From the NCBI RefSeq assembly GCF_009674495.1, contig NZ_WKJN01000013.1:91197-155196 (forward strand): 64,000 bases of DNA, read 5' to 3'. This DNA is from Duganella alba (lineage in GTDB: Bacteria > Pseudomonadota > Gammaproteobacteria > Burkholderiales > Burkholderiaceae_D). Under the pieces are notes generated by a model, which did not search any database, was not told the DNA's origin, and saw only the letters and a program-made list of their open reading frames with translations. Of the stretch, positions 8,127 through 16,693 are shown piece by piece (position 1 is the first letter of the stretch; every line of letters starts with the position of its first letter). Both the position numbers and the translations under genes were made by a program.

Positions 8127-9559
8127 GCAGCGTTCATGAAGCCCAGGTTGCGGTTGCTGAAGTTGGCGATGTTCGGGAACACATCCGCGATCTGGGTGGC
8201 CGACAGGCCGAACCAGCTGGCCAGCGTGGCGCCGTACTGATCGACCGAGGTGGTCGGCAGCAGCGAGCCGGAGCCGACGTCCAGCGAGTGGCCCAGGCCG
8301 GTGACCGGCATGCTGCCATAAATATCCTTGCCCTTGACCGCGCCGCCCATGATGAAGTGGTGCGAGCCCCAGCCGTGGTCGGTGCCGTCGCCATTGCTGG
8401 TGAAGGTGCGGCCGAAGTCGGACGCGGTAAACAGCGTCACCTGGTTGCGCATATTGGCGCCTTGCAGGTTGCCCATCACGCCATCGAAGTAAGCCATGGC
8501 GTGCGCCAGCTTGGCGAGCATGTCGGCCTGAGTGGTGAGCTGGTAATCGTGGGTATCAAAGGTGCCCAGGTTGACATAAAACACCTGGCGGCGCGCGCCA
8601 AGTGCGCTGCGGCCGCCGATGATGCGCGCCACGGTCTGCAGCTGCACCGCCAGGGGATTGACGGTTGCCACGCCGGTATTCGGGTTGATATACGGGGTTG
8701 GGTCGGGTACGCCCGAGCCAGCCGCCAGCATTCCGCTGCTGAGCGCGGCCTGCGAGTTGATGGCGCGCGCAACGACCGCTGCATGCTCCTTCTGGAACAG
8801 ATTCGTCGGCTCTGCGGTGATGATCTGGCGTAGCGGATTGCTGCCGGCCGGCATGCCGAACAGGCTCTCGTTCAGTTTGGTGATCGGCGCCGCACTGGTG
8901 CCGCTGATCTGGTACTGGCGCACCGTGCGGCCGGCCAGGAACAGGGCGTTGCCGGCGCTGGAGATGCAGGTGAACGTGGCGTTGCTGTTGCCGGACGCGA
9001 CCAGGTCGGCGATGCGGCCGCCCCAGCCCGACGTAGCGGTGGTTTCCGCCTGGGTCGACTGCCAGGTGGCTTGCTGGTCGTTGTGCGAGAACAGACGTGG
9101 CGGCAGTTGCACGCTCTGGGCCTTGAACTGCACCAGCGTGGTTGGCTGGATCAGCGTGCCGACGTTGGCGACGATGCCGACGCGGCCGGCATCGAACAGC
9201 TGTTTCAGCGGTCCCAGCGATGGATGCAGGGCGAAACTTCGGCCGGCCTGCGGACTGTTCGGTGTGATCGGCAGCACGCCGCCGGTGGCGCCCACGCCCG
9301 GCAGGGCGATGGAGCCGGTGCCGCCGGTATTGCGAATGCGCTGGTATTCATTCCACGAGCCGCTGTCGGTCGGCAGCACGGTGTTGAAGTGATCGTTACC
9401 GCCGGTCATGAACAGGCAGACCAGGGCCTTGTAGTCGCTGGCGTTCTGCGCGGCGGCATTGCCCATGGCCGCCAGGTTCAAGGTGAAAGGCATGGCGCCA
9501 GTACCGGCCAGGGCCAGCATTTTGCCGAGGAATTGACGGCGTGATGGATGAGGGTGCAT
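8123..9559 (-). CDS. DUF1501 protein, Tat-exported
   Basis: A 478-residue DUF1501 protein (sulfatase/alkaline-phosphatase-like fold). It opens with a twin-arginine signal, RRQFLGKMLALAGTGAMP, and keeps the family segments ALVCLFMTGGNDHFNT (about 44), FSHNDQQATWQS (about 158) and DFGRTFTSNGDGTDHGWG (about 375). Its function is not established for the family. It follows the DUF1800 gene by 10 bp, so the two form an operon; pairing of these two families is very common in proteobacteria, and export of an outer-surface complex is often proposed. Confidence 0.9.
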   Translation of the reverse strand: MHPHPSRRQFLGKMLALAGTGAMPFTLNLAAMGNAAAQNASDYKALVCLFMTGGNDHFNTVLPTDSGSWNEYQRIRNTGGTGSIALPGVGATGGVLPITPNSPQAGRSFALHPSLGPLKQLFDAGRVGIVANVGTLIQPTTLVQFKAQSVQLPPRLFSHNDQQATWQSTQAETTATSGWGGRIADLVASGNSNATFTCISSAGNALFLAGRTVRQYQISGTSAAPITKLNESLFGMPAGSNPLRQIITAEPTNLFQKEHAAVVARAINSQAALSSGMLAAGSGVPDPTPYINPNTGVATVNPLAVQLQTVARIIGGRSALGARRQVFYVNLGTFDTHDYQLTTQADMLAKLAHAMAYFDGVMGNLQGANMRNQVTLFTASDFGRTFTSNGDGTDHGWGSHHFIMGGAVKGKDIYGSMPVTGLGHSLDVGSGSLLPTTSVDQYGATLASWFGLSATQIADVFPNIANFSNRNLGFMNAA

Positions 9560-9569
9560 GGTGGTCCTT

Positions 9570-11378
9570 TTAGCGTTGAGCCAGGTATTCGGGCGAAGCC
9601 ATCGTCAGGTAGATGGCGAGGTAGACGCGGTTCTTGCGGGCGGTTTCCAGGTTGGTCGCATTGGTCACGACGGTCGGCGAAATATTGACGGCGTTCAGCG
9701 CGGTGATGATCTGGTTGCGCAGCGTGCTGCTCATTTGGCCGGCCAGCAGCAGTTGGTTGATGCGGTCCACCAGCAGCGCCGGCTGCGAGATCAGCGCCAT
9801 TTCCGCGCTGTAGTCGGGCTGGATATCGCGGCTGCTGCCGATGCCGTTTGGTATCACGATCTGCATGAAGTTCAGATAGCCGGTGACGGTCGGTTCACCG
9901 GTGATCTGCATTTCCGGCGCCACCATGCCGGCGGCGGCCAGCGTGGTGTTCGGCGGCGTATAGCCAGGGCGATAGAAGTTGAAGACCGACGGCGAACGCA
10001 GCGGCGTCTGACCCAGGCCCAGCAGCGCGTCATCGGTATTGATCATCATGAAGCGGCCGCTGGTCGATTTGACGTTGAAGGCGCGCATCCAGTTGGCCAG
10101 GCGCAGCACCGGCTCGCGCAGCTTCTTGCCGTCGCCGGTAAAGCCCGCTTCCGGGTCCAGCAGCACAGCGCGAATCACGGCGCGCATGTCGCCGCGCACG
10201 CCGGCGCCATTGTTGTTGAATGCGGCCGCCACCCGGCTGATATAGCCAGGGCTTGGATTGCTGGCCACCAGGTGCTGAATCAGCTGGCGTCCGATGAACG
10301 GACCAACGTTGGGGTGGTTGAACAGCGTGTCCAGCGCCACTTTCAGATCGGCCTCGCCGCTGCCATTGGTGGTGACGCCGAGGAAGCTCTTCGACGAGCT
10401 GGAGTGGAAGAGCGGATAGTTCTGCATCGGCGTCCAGTCGCGTGCCGGATCGGGGCTGCCGCCGTGGAAGCGTACCAGGCTCTGATCGGGGCCGGCCCAG
10501 CTCCAGCCCGTGAACACCTTGGCCAGTCCCATGACATCGTCATGGGTATAGGTTTCGAGCTGCTTGCCGCCGCTGGTCTTGATGCTGCCGTCCAGGTTGA
10601 GCTGATACAGGCCGATACTCATCAGTTGCATCACTTCGCGGGCGAAGTTTTCATCCGGAACGCGGGCGCCGCTTTCCTTCTGGTTGCGCATATGACTCAG
10701 GTAAATACCCATCATCGGGTGCAGCGCCACGCCTTGCAACAGATCGCGGAAATTACCGAAGGCATTCTGGTTCAGCATGTCGTAGTAGCTGCTCACGCCG
10801 TAGGCGCGGTTGCCGATATTGGCGTCCACCATGGAAATGACGAAAATCTGCGACAGCGCGTAGGTCACGCGTTGACGCAGCTGGTCATTGCCGTTGATGG
10901 CTTGATTCCAGAACGATTCCAGCACCTGGTTCTGGCCCACGGCAACGCCGGTGGCGGCAACCTGGATGATGTGGTTGCGGTGCAGGGTAGGCGCAAGCTG
11001 GAACTGGTTGTTGATCCAGTCTGCCTTGCTGCTTGCAACCAGCGCGTCAATGCTGGCCATGGTCGGACCAAAGCTGGCCTGGCCCAGGAACTGCGCTGCT
11101 TCGGCACGGGTAAGCGGGGTGGCCACAGCCGCCGTGGCTTGCGTTGCGCCCTGTCGCACCAGCGTGGACTGCCTGGACAATGCGGATACCGATGGCGAAG
11201 TCGCGCTGGCTGGCTCGCTGGCGACGCTGATGCCAGCCGTGCTGATGGTGCCAGGCGTGGCGCTGCCGTTACTGCTGCCGCCACCGCAGGCCGCCAGGCT
11301 CAGCATCAGGGTGACTAGGAGAGAGGATCGAAGTTTCACGTTATTGCCCATAGGAATTGATGGGCTCAATTGTGACAT
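9570..11378 (-). CDS. DUF1800 lipoprotein
   Basis: A 602-residue DUF1800 family protein with a lipoprotein signal (LLVTLMLSLAACGGGSS, lipobox Cys about residue 32). The family core includes FLGQASFGPT (about 94), NDQLRQRVTYALSQIF (about 163), the ENFAREVMQLMSIGLYQL block (about 244) and DVMGLAKVFTGWSW (about 280). The ATG at 11378 and another at 11351 are both possible; neither has a strong ribosome site. It is the first gene of the DUF1800-DUF1501 pair. The biochemical role is unknown. Confidence 0.9.
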   Translation of the reverse strand: MSQLSPSIPMGNNVKLRSSLLVTLMLSLAACGGGSSNGSATPGTISTAGISVASEPASATSPSVSALSRQSTLVRQGATQATAAVATPLTRAEAAQFLGQASFGPTMASIDALVASSKADWINNQFQLAPTLHRNHIIQVAATGVAVGQNQVLESFWNQAINGNDQLRQRVTYALSQIFVISMVDANIGNRAYGVSSYYDMLNQNAFGNFRDLLQGVALHPMMGIYLSHMRNQKESGARVPDENFAREVMQLMSIGLYQLNLDGSIKTSGGKQLETYTHDDVMGLAKVFTGWSWAGPDQSLVRFHGGSPDPARDWTPMQNYPLFHSSSSKSFLGVTTNGSGEADLKVALDTLFNHPNVGPFIGRQLIQHLVASNPSPGYISRVAAAFNNNGAGVRGDMRAVIRAVLLDPEAGFTGDGKKLREPVLRLANWMRAFNVKSTSGRFMMINTDDALLGLGQTPLRSPSVFNFYRPGYTPPNTTLAAAGMVAPEMQITGEPTVTGYLNFMQIVIPNGIGSSRDIQPDYSAEMALISQPALLVDRINQLLLAGQMSSTLRNQIITALNAVNISPTVVTNATNLETARKNRVYLAIYLTMASPEYLAQR

Positions 11379-11547
11379 GCGGAAACTAATTGTGTTTCAT
11401 AGCGTACAGACAAAATTAATTTTTTTAAATTTAATTATCCGGAGATGAATGGAGATGAACGATAATTGCGCGAAGTTATCCGGCTGAAAACTAAGATGAT
11501 TTTCTGCAAATGTCAGATTTGTGCAACGCAATATTAACAAGTAACAA

Positions 11548-11573
11548 AAAAAGGCAGCCGAAGCTGCCTTTTT
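11548..11573 (-). terminator. rho-independent terminator of the decarboxylase gene
   Basis: Perfect 11-nt arms (11548-11558 and 11563-11573) with a CGAA loop. On the minus strand they are followed by a run of seven T. It lies 19 bp beyond the decarboxylase stop codon. Confidence 0.9.
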
Positions 11574-11591
11574 GATGCCGCATTGCGCGTG

Positions 11592-13844
11592 TTATTGCTT
11601 CACGCAATCCACGAAGTAGCCGCGCTTGCCGTCGACCTCGCGCTTGACCAGGCCGTGGACGTCGGTTTCAAAGCCCGGGAAGCGTTCGTTGAAGTCGCGC
11701 GCGAAGCGCAGGTAGTCAACGATGGTCTTGTTGAAGCGCTCGCCAGGGATCAGCAGCGGGATGCCTGGTGGGTAAGGCGTCAGCAGGATCGAGGTGATGC
11801 GGCCTTCCAGTTCGTCGATCGCCACGCGCTCGATTTCGCGGTGCGCCATCTTGGCGAAGGCTTCCGACGGCTTCATCGCCGGCACCATGTCCGAGAGGTA
11901 CATCTCGGTGGTCAGGCGCGCCACGTCGTAAGCCTTGTAGAAATCGTGGATCTGCTGGCACAGGTCGCGCAGGCCCATTTTTTCGTAGGTCGGATTGGCG
12001 GCCGCGAATTCCGGCAGGATGCGCCACATCGGTTGGTTCTTGTCGTAGTCGTCCTTGAACTGTTGCAGCGCGGTCAGCAGCGTGTTCCAGCGGCCCTTGG
12101 TGATGCCGATGGTGAACATGATGAAGAAGGAGTACAGGCCGCACTTCTCGATGATGACGCCGTGCTCGGCCAGGTACTTGGTGACGATGGACGCCGGAAT
12201 GCCGGTCTCATCGAACTTGCCGTCCAGCGACAGGCCTGGATTGACGATGGTGGCCTTGATCGGGTCCAGCATGTTGAAGCCCGGCGCCAGCTTGCCGAAG
12301 CCGTGCCAGTCGTCTTCCGCCTTGATGATCCAGTCTTCGCGCGAGCCGATGCCTTCTTCGGCGAACTCGTTCGGGCCCCACACCTTGAACCACCAGTCCT
12401 TGCCCCATTCGGCGTCGATCTTCTTCATGGCGCGGCGGAAGTCCAGCGCTTCCAGGATGGATTCTTCCACCAGCGCGGTGCCGCCTGGCGCTTCCATCAT
12501 GGCCGCGGCCACGTCGCACGAGGCGATGATCGAGTATTGCGGCGAGGTCGAGGTGTGCATCAGGTAGGCCTCGTTGAAGGCGTCCTGGTCCAGCTTGACG
12601 GTTTCCGATTCGCGCACCAGCACCTGCGAGGCCTGCGACAGGCCGGCCAGCAGCTTGTGGGTCGATTGGGTCGAGAAGATCATCGACTCTTTCGCGCGCG
12701 GACGGTCCTTGCCGATCGCGTGCATGTTCTTATAGAAGTCGTGGAAGGTGGCGTGCGGCAGCCAGGCTTCGTCGAAGTGCAGGGTGTCGATCTGGCCGTC
12801 CAGCAGCTCGCGCAGGGTCTCGACGTTGTACACCACGCCGTCGTAGGTCGACTGGGTGATGGTCAGGATACGCGGCTTCTTGTTCACGGCTTCGCGCGCG
12901 AACGGGTTGGCTTCGATCTTGCGCTTGATGCTCTCCATCGAGAACTCTTCCAGCGGGATCGGGCCGATGATGCCCAGGTTGTTACGGGTCGGCATCAGGA
13001 ACACCGGAATCGCGCCGCACATGATGATCGAGTGCAGGATCGATTTGTGGCAGTTGCGGTCGACCACGACGATGTCGCCAGGCGCCACGGTCGAGTGCCA
13101 GACCATCTTGTTCGAGGTCGAGGTGCCGTTGGTGACGAAGTAGCAATGGTCGGCGTTGAAGATGCGCGCGGCATTGCGCTCGGACTTGGCGACCGGGCCG
13201 GTGTGGTCCAGCAGCTGGCCCAGCTCTTCGACGGCGTTGCAGACGTCGGCGCGCAGCATGTTTTCACCGAAGAACTGGTGGAACATCTGGCCGATCGGCG
13301 ATTTCAGGAACGCCACGCCGCCCGAGTGGCCAGGGCAGTGCCACGAGTAGGAGCCGTCGTTGGCGTATTCGACCAGCGCGCGGAAGAACGGCGGCGCCAG
13401 GCCGTCCAGGTAGGACTTGGCTTCGCGGATGATGTGGCGCGCGACGAATTCCGGCGTGTCCTCGAACATGTGGATGAAGCCGTGCAGTTCGCGCAGGATG
13501 TCGTTCGGGATGTGGCGCGAGGTGCGGGTTTCGCCGTACAGGTAGATCGGGATGTCGGCGTTCTTGTAGCGGATTTCCTCGACGAAGGCGCGCAGCGACT
13601 TCAGCGCGGTGTCGGTGTCTTCCACCGAGCCGGTGCCGAACTCTTCATCGTCGATCGACAGCACGAAGGCCGACGCGCGCGATTGCTGCTGGGCGAACTG
13701 GGCCAGGTCGCCGTAGGAGGTCACGCCCACCACTTCCATGCCTTCTTTTTCCATGGCGTCCGCCAGGGCGCGAATGCCCAGGCCGGACGTGTTCTCGGAA
13801 CGGAAATCCTCGTCAATGATGACGATGGGGAAACGAAATTTCAT
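11592..13844 (-). CDS. Orn/Lys/Arg decarboxylase, class I
   Basis: A 750-residue PLP-dependent basic amino-acid decarboxylase of fold type I. It has an N-terminal receiver-like wing domain (FRFPIVIIDEDF onward, residues 1-130). The PLP domain shows GHSGGVAFLKSPIGQMF (about 180), the Asp in HFDEAWLPHATFH, and the Schiff-base Lys at residue 397 (STQSTHKLLAG). The C-terminal domain follows. Size and architecture match the E. coli inducible and biosynthetic lysine, ornithine and arginine enzymes; which substrate it uses cannot be settled by eye. The start is the ATG at 13844, eight bases after GGAG. It is monocistronic, with a strong terminator and a hairpin in its leader. The role is polyamine synthesis or acid resistance. 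Confidence 0.9.
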   Translation of the reverse strand: MKFRFPIVIIDEDFRSENTSGLGIRALADAMEKEGMEVVGVTSYGDLAQFAQQQSRASAFVLSIDDEEFGTGSVEDTDTALKSLRAFVEEIRYKNADIPIYLYGETRTSRHIPNDILRELHGFIHMFEDTPEFVARHIIREAKSYLDGLAPPFFRALVEYANDGSYSWHCPGHSGGVAFLKSPIGQMFHQFFGENMLRADVCNAVEELGQLLDHTGPVAKSERNAARIFNADHCYFVTNGTSTSNKMVWHSTVAPGDIVVVDRNCHKSILHSIIMCGAIPVFLMPTRNNLGIIGPIPLEEFSMESIKRKIEANPFAREAVNKKPRILTITQSTYDGVVYNVETLRELLDGQIDTLHFDEAWLPHATFHDFYKNMHAIGKDRPRAKESMIFSTQSTHKLLAGLSQASQVLVRESETVKLDQDAFNEAYLMHTSTSPQYSIIASCDVAAAMMEAPGGTALVEESILEALDFRRAMKKIDAEWGKDWWFKVWGPNEFAEEGIGSREDWIIKAEDDWHGFGKLAPGFNMLDPIKATIVNPGLSLDGKFDETGIPASIVTKYLAEHGVIIEKCGLYSFFIMFTIGITKGRWNTLLTALQQFKDDYDKNQPMWRILPEFAAANPTYEKMGLRDLCQQIHDFYKAYDVARLTTEMYLSDMVPAMKPSEAFAKMAHREIERVAIDELEGRITSILLTPYPPGIPLLIPGERFNKTIVDYLRFARDFNERFPGFETDVHGLVKREVDGKRGYFVDCVKQ

Positions 13845-13865
13845 GCATGTCTCCAAAAAAGCAAG

Positions 13866-13893
13866 CCGCCCCTGACAGGATGTGAAGGGGCGG
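13866..13893 (-). promoter_or_regulatory. hairpin in the leader of the decarboxylase gene
   Basis: Perfect 8-bp arms (CCGCCCCT and AGGGGCGG) with a 12-nt loop, ending 22 bp before the decarboxylase ATG. It has no T-tract in the minus direction apart from TTTTTT just after it (complement of 13855-13860), so it could act as a leader attenuator or just protect the 5' end. Function is not proven. Confidence 0.4.
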
Positions 13894-14048
13894 ACAGGGC
13901 GCGACCAATCGGATGAACTGGCCGCAAAAAAATAAGAACGGGATTCTCGCAGAAATACTGCCTCTACGGGAAAAAAATTATCGTAACAGAATGCATGAGC
14001 AGCATGACGCCGCCATGACAGACAGCAATATTACTCAGGCAATATTGT

Positions 14049-14618
14049 TCAATGCACCAGCCAGGCCAGGCCGCCCAGCACCAGGCCGACGCCGGCCACG
14101 CCGTAAGCCAGGCCCATCATCCACTTCTTGCGGGTCAGCAGGGTGATAGCGGCCAGCGAGATGGCAATCTGCTCGGCGGTGGTGGCCAGTGCCCATTGAT
14201 GGTGCTTGTGCATGGCTTCGTCCGACTTCTCGTTCCATTCCTTGGACGATTCCTCGAACTTCTCGGCTTCCTTCTTGATCTCTTCCTTGTCGTGCTTGTA
14301 ACGGGCGGCGTCGGCCTCGTAGCGCTTGGGATCGACGCCGGGCAGGGTCATGGCCAGTTCGGCCAGGTTCTGGCGGGCGGACTTGGCCTGGTAGTAGTTC
14401 CAGCGGTTGGCCGCTTCGGTCTTGTCGATGGCGGCGTTGTTCTTGAACAGGGCCGCGTCGTTCTGCGTGGCGCCGCCGAGGTAGCCGAAGGCGGCGCCGA
14501 CGGTGGCCAGGATGGCCGTCATCACGGCGATGTTGTTGGAAAAGCCGTCGCTGCCGTGCGCAGCATGTTCAACTGCGTGATCGTGCGGGCCGTGGACGTG
14601 GAAGCCTTCGCTAGACAT
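14049..14618 (-). CDS. DUF4337 membrane protein
   Basis: A 189-residue DUF4337 protein. A histidine-rich N-terminus (HVHGPHDHAVEHAAH) is followed by a first membrane helix (about 30-48). A charged coiled-coil central region (KHDKEEIKKEAEKFEESSKEW, split here only by description) comes next, then two C-terminal helices (about 146-187). Function is unknown for the family. AGAGGA precedes the ATG. It is 28 bp downstream of the folA stop in the opposite reading sense of the chromosome, with both genes on the minus strand: folA is transcribed toward it from 15132 to 14647, so they may share a transcript. Confidence 0.85.
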   Translation of the reverse strand: MSSEGFHVHGPHDHAVEHAAHGSDGFSNNIAVMTAILATVGAAFGYLGGATQNDAALFKNNAAIDKTEAANRWNYYQAKSARQNLAELAMTLPGVDPKRYEADAARYKHDKEEIKKEAEKFEESSKEWNEKSDEAMHKHHQWALATTAEQIAISLAAITLLTRKKWMMGLAYGVAGVGLVLGGLAWLVH

Positions 14619-14646
14619 GGGTATCCTCTTTCAAACTTGGTAAAAC

Positions 14647-15132
14647 TCAGGCCTTGCGGCGCAGGGTGACAAAAGCGTAGCGCAAACCGGAAGCCTCCGA
14701 CGCGTGTTCCTCGCGGGCGGTTTCCTGCCACGCGTTGGCGTCGATCTCGGGGAAGAAGGCATCGCAATCGAAGGTATGGGCGATTTGCGTAATAATCAAC
14801 TGGTCGGCCAGTTGCAGCGACTGCTTGTAGATCTCGGCGCCGCCGATGACGAAGCCTTCGGCGCCGTTCAGCAGCGCGATGGCCGCTTCGATGGAGCCGA
14901 CCACTTCCACGCCGTCATGGCGCCAGTCCGCATTGCGGGTGATGACGATGTTGCGGCGGCTCGGCAGCGGACGGCCGATCGAATCGAAGGTCTTGCGGCC
15001 CATGATGATCGGGTGGCCGGTGGTCAGGCGCTTGAAGTGCGCCAGGTCTTCCGGCAGCTTCCACGGCAGGGTGTTGTTGATGCCGATGCCGCGCTGGGCA
15101 TCGGTGGCGACGATAATGGTCAATAAGCTCAT
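14647..15132 (-). CDS. folA: dihydrofolate reductase
   Basis: A 161-residue DHFR, which reduces dihydrofolate to tetrahydrofolate with NADPH and so recycles the cofactor oxidised by ThyA. Seen directly: the N-terminal IIVATDAQRGIGINNTLPW, the catalytic acidic residue in LPEDLAHFK, the NADPH segment IIMGRKTFDSIGRPLP, and FVIGGAEIYKQ near residue 95. The start is the ATG at 15132; an upstream in-frame start adds 13 non-homologous residues. In many betaproteobacteria folA directly follows thyA; here about 3.5 kb separates them. Confidence 0.96.
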   Translation of the reverse strand: MSLLTIIVATDAQRGIGINNTLPWKLPEDLAHFKRLTTGHPIIMGRKTFDSIGRPLPSRRNIVITRNADWRHDGVEVVGSIEAAIALLNGAEGFVIGGAEIYKQSLQLADQLIITQIAHTFDCDAFFPEIDANAWQETAREEHASEASGLRYAFVTLRRKA

Positions 15133-15199
15133 GGTTCTGCAATTCGGTAATGAGCCGGTATTATCGTTCAAAACCGCCGCCGAGGGCAGGGCGAACTTG

Positions 15200-15979
15200 C
15201 TACGGCGCCGATTGCGCCTGCGCCGCCTGGATCCGGCGCGAAAAGTCCTGCAGATCCGGCGCCGCGATGTCGGATACCGCGGCGTACTGCATGCCGTCCT
15301 GCGTCCAGCGCAGCAGGTGGAAGCCCTGGCGGCTGCCCGCGTGGGGCGCGGAGTCGCGCTGCGCGCCGTCCGGCCATACGTACAGGTTGATGATGTGCAG
15401 CCGGTGCCGGTAGGCCAGCGCCGCCACCGGCCGTTGCTGGAGGTAGTCGAGCCGGCCGCCGATCAGCGGATAGCCCTGCGTGGCCAGGTCGTGCACCGGC
15501 GGCGAGTAATCCAGTTTGCCGGCAAACCAGGGCTTGACGGTGTGCTGGTCGGTGGAGGCGACGTCCGCCAGATGGTCGGGCATCAGTGCGCGGAAGTGGC
15601 TGGCCACCAGCTCGCGCTCGGCCAGGTCGTCCCGCGACGGCTGCGCCAGATACAGCGACAGCGTGACGGCAAAGGCGGTGGTGGTGGCGGCCGCGAGGCC
15701 CAGGTTGATCCATGCCCATGACCAGCGGCGGCGGGCGGCGACAGGCTGCGGCGGCGCGTTTTCATGCAGCACGGCGCGGATGCGGTGACGCAGATAGGCC
15801 GGCGCCGCATATTGGGTGGCGTCGACCTGGACCTGGTCCTGCAATGCTTCCAGCTCCGCCAGCGCGGCGCGGCAGGCGGCGCATTGGTCCAGATGGTCTT
15901 GCGCCTGCAGCAGTTCGGCGCCGTTGAGTTCCGCGTCCAGATAGGCCGACAATTCCTCGCGGCTGAGTTTACAGTCCAT
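15200..15979 (-). CDS. anti-sigma factor with zinc-binding (ZAS) N-terminus
   Basis: A 259-residue membrane anti-sigma factor. The N-terminal domain carries the zinc-type anti-sigma motif H-x3-C-x2-C in DHLDQCAACRAAL (residues about 28-40). One membrane helix follows at about 88-108 (WAWINLGLAAATTTAFAV), then a periplasmic sensor domain of about 150 residues. It overlaps the 3' end of the sigma-factor gene by 11 bp, the usual arrangement for a coupled sigma/anti-sigma pair. It should hold the ECF sigma factor inactive at the membrane until a signal arrives; the Cys residues make a redox or metal signal plausible, but this is inference. Confidence 0.9.
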   Translation of the reverse strand: MDCKLSREELSAYLDAELNGAELLQAQDHLDQCAACRAALAELEALQDQVQVDATQYAAPAYLRHRIRAVLHENAPPQPVAARRRWSWAWINLGLAAATTTAFAVTLSLYLAQPSRDDLAERELVASHFRALMPDHLADVASTDQHTVKPWFAGKLDYSPPVHDLATQGYPLIGGRLDYLQQRPVAALAYRHRLHIINLYVWPDGAQRDSAPHAGSRQGFHLLRWTQDGMQYAAVSDIAAPDLQDFSRRIQAAQAQSAP

Positions 15980-16511
15980 CCTGACCTCCCTGTTTCAAAT
16001 AGGCGAGCAACAGCTTGCGCGCCCGCGCCAGGCGCGACATCACCGTGCCGATCGGAATGTCCACCACCTGCGCGATTTCCTTGTACGACAAATCATCCAT
16101 CTCCTTCAGTACCAGCACTTCGCGGAACGCGTAGGGCAGGCGGCTCAGAGCCGCGTCTACGCTGCGGCCGGCGTCGCGCGCGGCGGCGATGGCGGCCGGA
16201 TCGCTGACGCCTTCCTGCGCCGGTTCCTCCGGCATCTCGTCCAGATCCAGGTCGGCGCGCTGGTGCCGGCTGTCGCGCTGCGTGGTGTAGTAGGTGTGGC
16301 GGACGATGGTCAACAGCCAGGTGCGGGCGTCGCCGCCGCGAAAGCCGTCGGCGAAACGGAACGCGCGCAGATAGGCGTTCTGCACCAGATCGTCGGCATC
16401 GTGTGCATTGCGGGTCAGCCAGCGCGCCAGGTTGTAGGCCGCGTCCAGGTGCGGCATGGCCAGGGCTTCGAACTGCGCGGTTTTATCGGGATCGCCCAAA
16501 AGCTTGTCCAT
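15969..16511 (-). CDS. ECF RNA polymerase sigma factor
   Basis: A 180-residue group 4 sigma factor. Region 2 is at about residues 25-90 (HDADDLVQNAYLRAFRF, then the -10-binding segment ARTWLLTIVRHTYY). Region 4 is at about 118-172 (LPYAFREVLVLKEMDDLSYK, VVDIPIGTVMSRLARARK). It is followed, with an 11-bp overlap, by its anti-sigma gene. It is divergent from a metallophosphoesterase-cupredoxin operon that it probably controls, since mirror-image promoter elements lie between them. Confidence 0.95.
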   Translation of the reverse strand: MDKLLGDPDKTAQFEALAMPHLDAAYNLARWLTRNAHDADDLVQNAYLRAFRFADGFRGGDARTWLLTIVRHTYYTTQRDSRHQRADLDLDEMPEEPAQEGVSDPAAIAAARDAGRSVDAALSRLPYAFREVLVLKEMDDLSYKEIAQVVDIPIGTVMSRLARARKLLLAYLKQGGQDGL

Positions 16512-16530
16512 CGTAGTGGTCCAGACTATG

Positions 16531-16562
16531 AAGACTCGATGCCGGGCATTTTTATTCCCGCT
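16531..16562 (-). promoter_or_regulatory. putative ECF promoter for the sigma/anti-sigma operon
   Basis: On the minus strand AGCGGGAATAA (16562-16552) serves as a -35 element. About 16 nt downstream lies GTCTT (16535-16531) as a -10. The sigma ATG follows within 20 nt. The same -35 occurs inverted on the plus strand, which supports autoregulation. Confidence 0.6.
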
Positions 16563-16579
16563 TTAAAAATAAAAAAATC

Positions 16580-16612
16580 AGCGGGAATAAGCACGTGGCG
16601 ATGCGGGTTTGA
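16580..16612 (+). promoter_or_regulatory. putative ECF promoter for the metallophosphoesterase operon
   Basis: AGCGGGAATAA at 16580-16590 is the exact mirror of the element at 16552-16562 (11-bp arms, 17-bp spacer). After about 16 nt there is a GTTTGA-like -10 (16608-16612 region), in the same geometry as the divergent promoter. It would drive 16694-17929. Confidence 0.6.
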
Positions 16613-16693
16613 GGGAGTGCGGCTTGTGTATCCGATGTCGATTATGCCACGGATGCGCAGCCTTCTTTTTCAATCGGCGACGGGAGACACATC

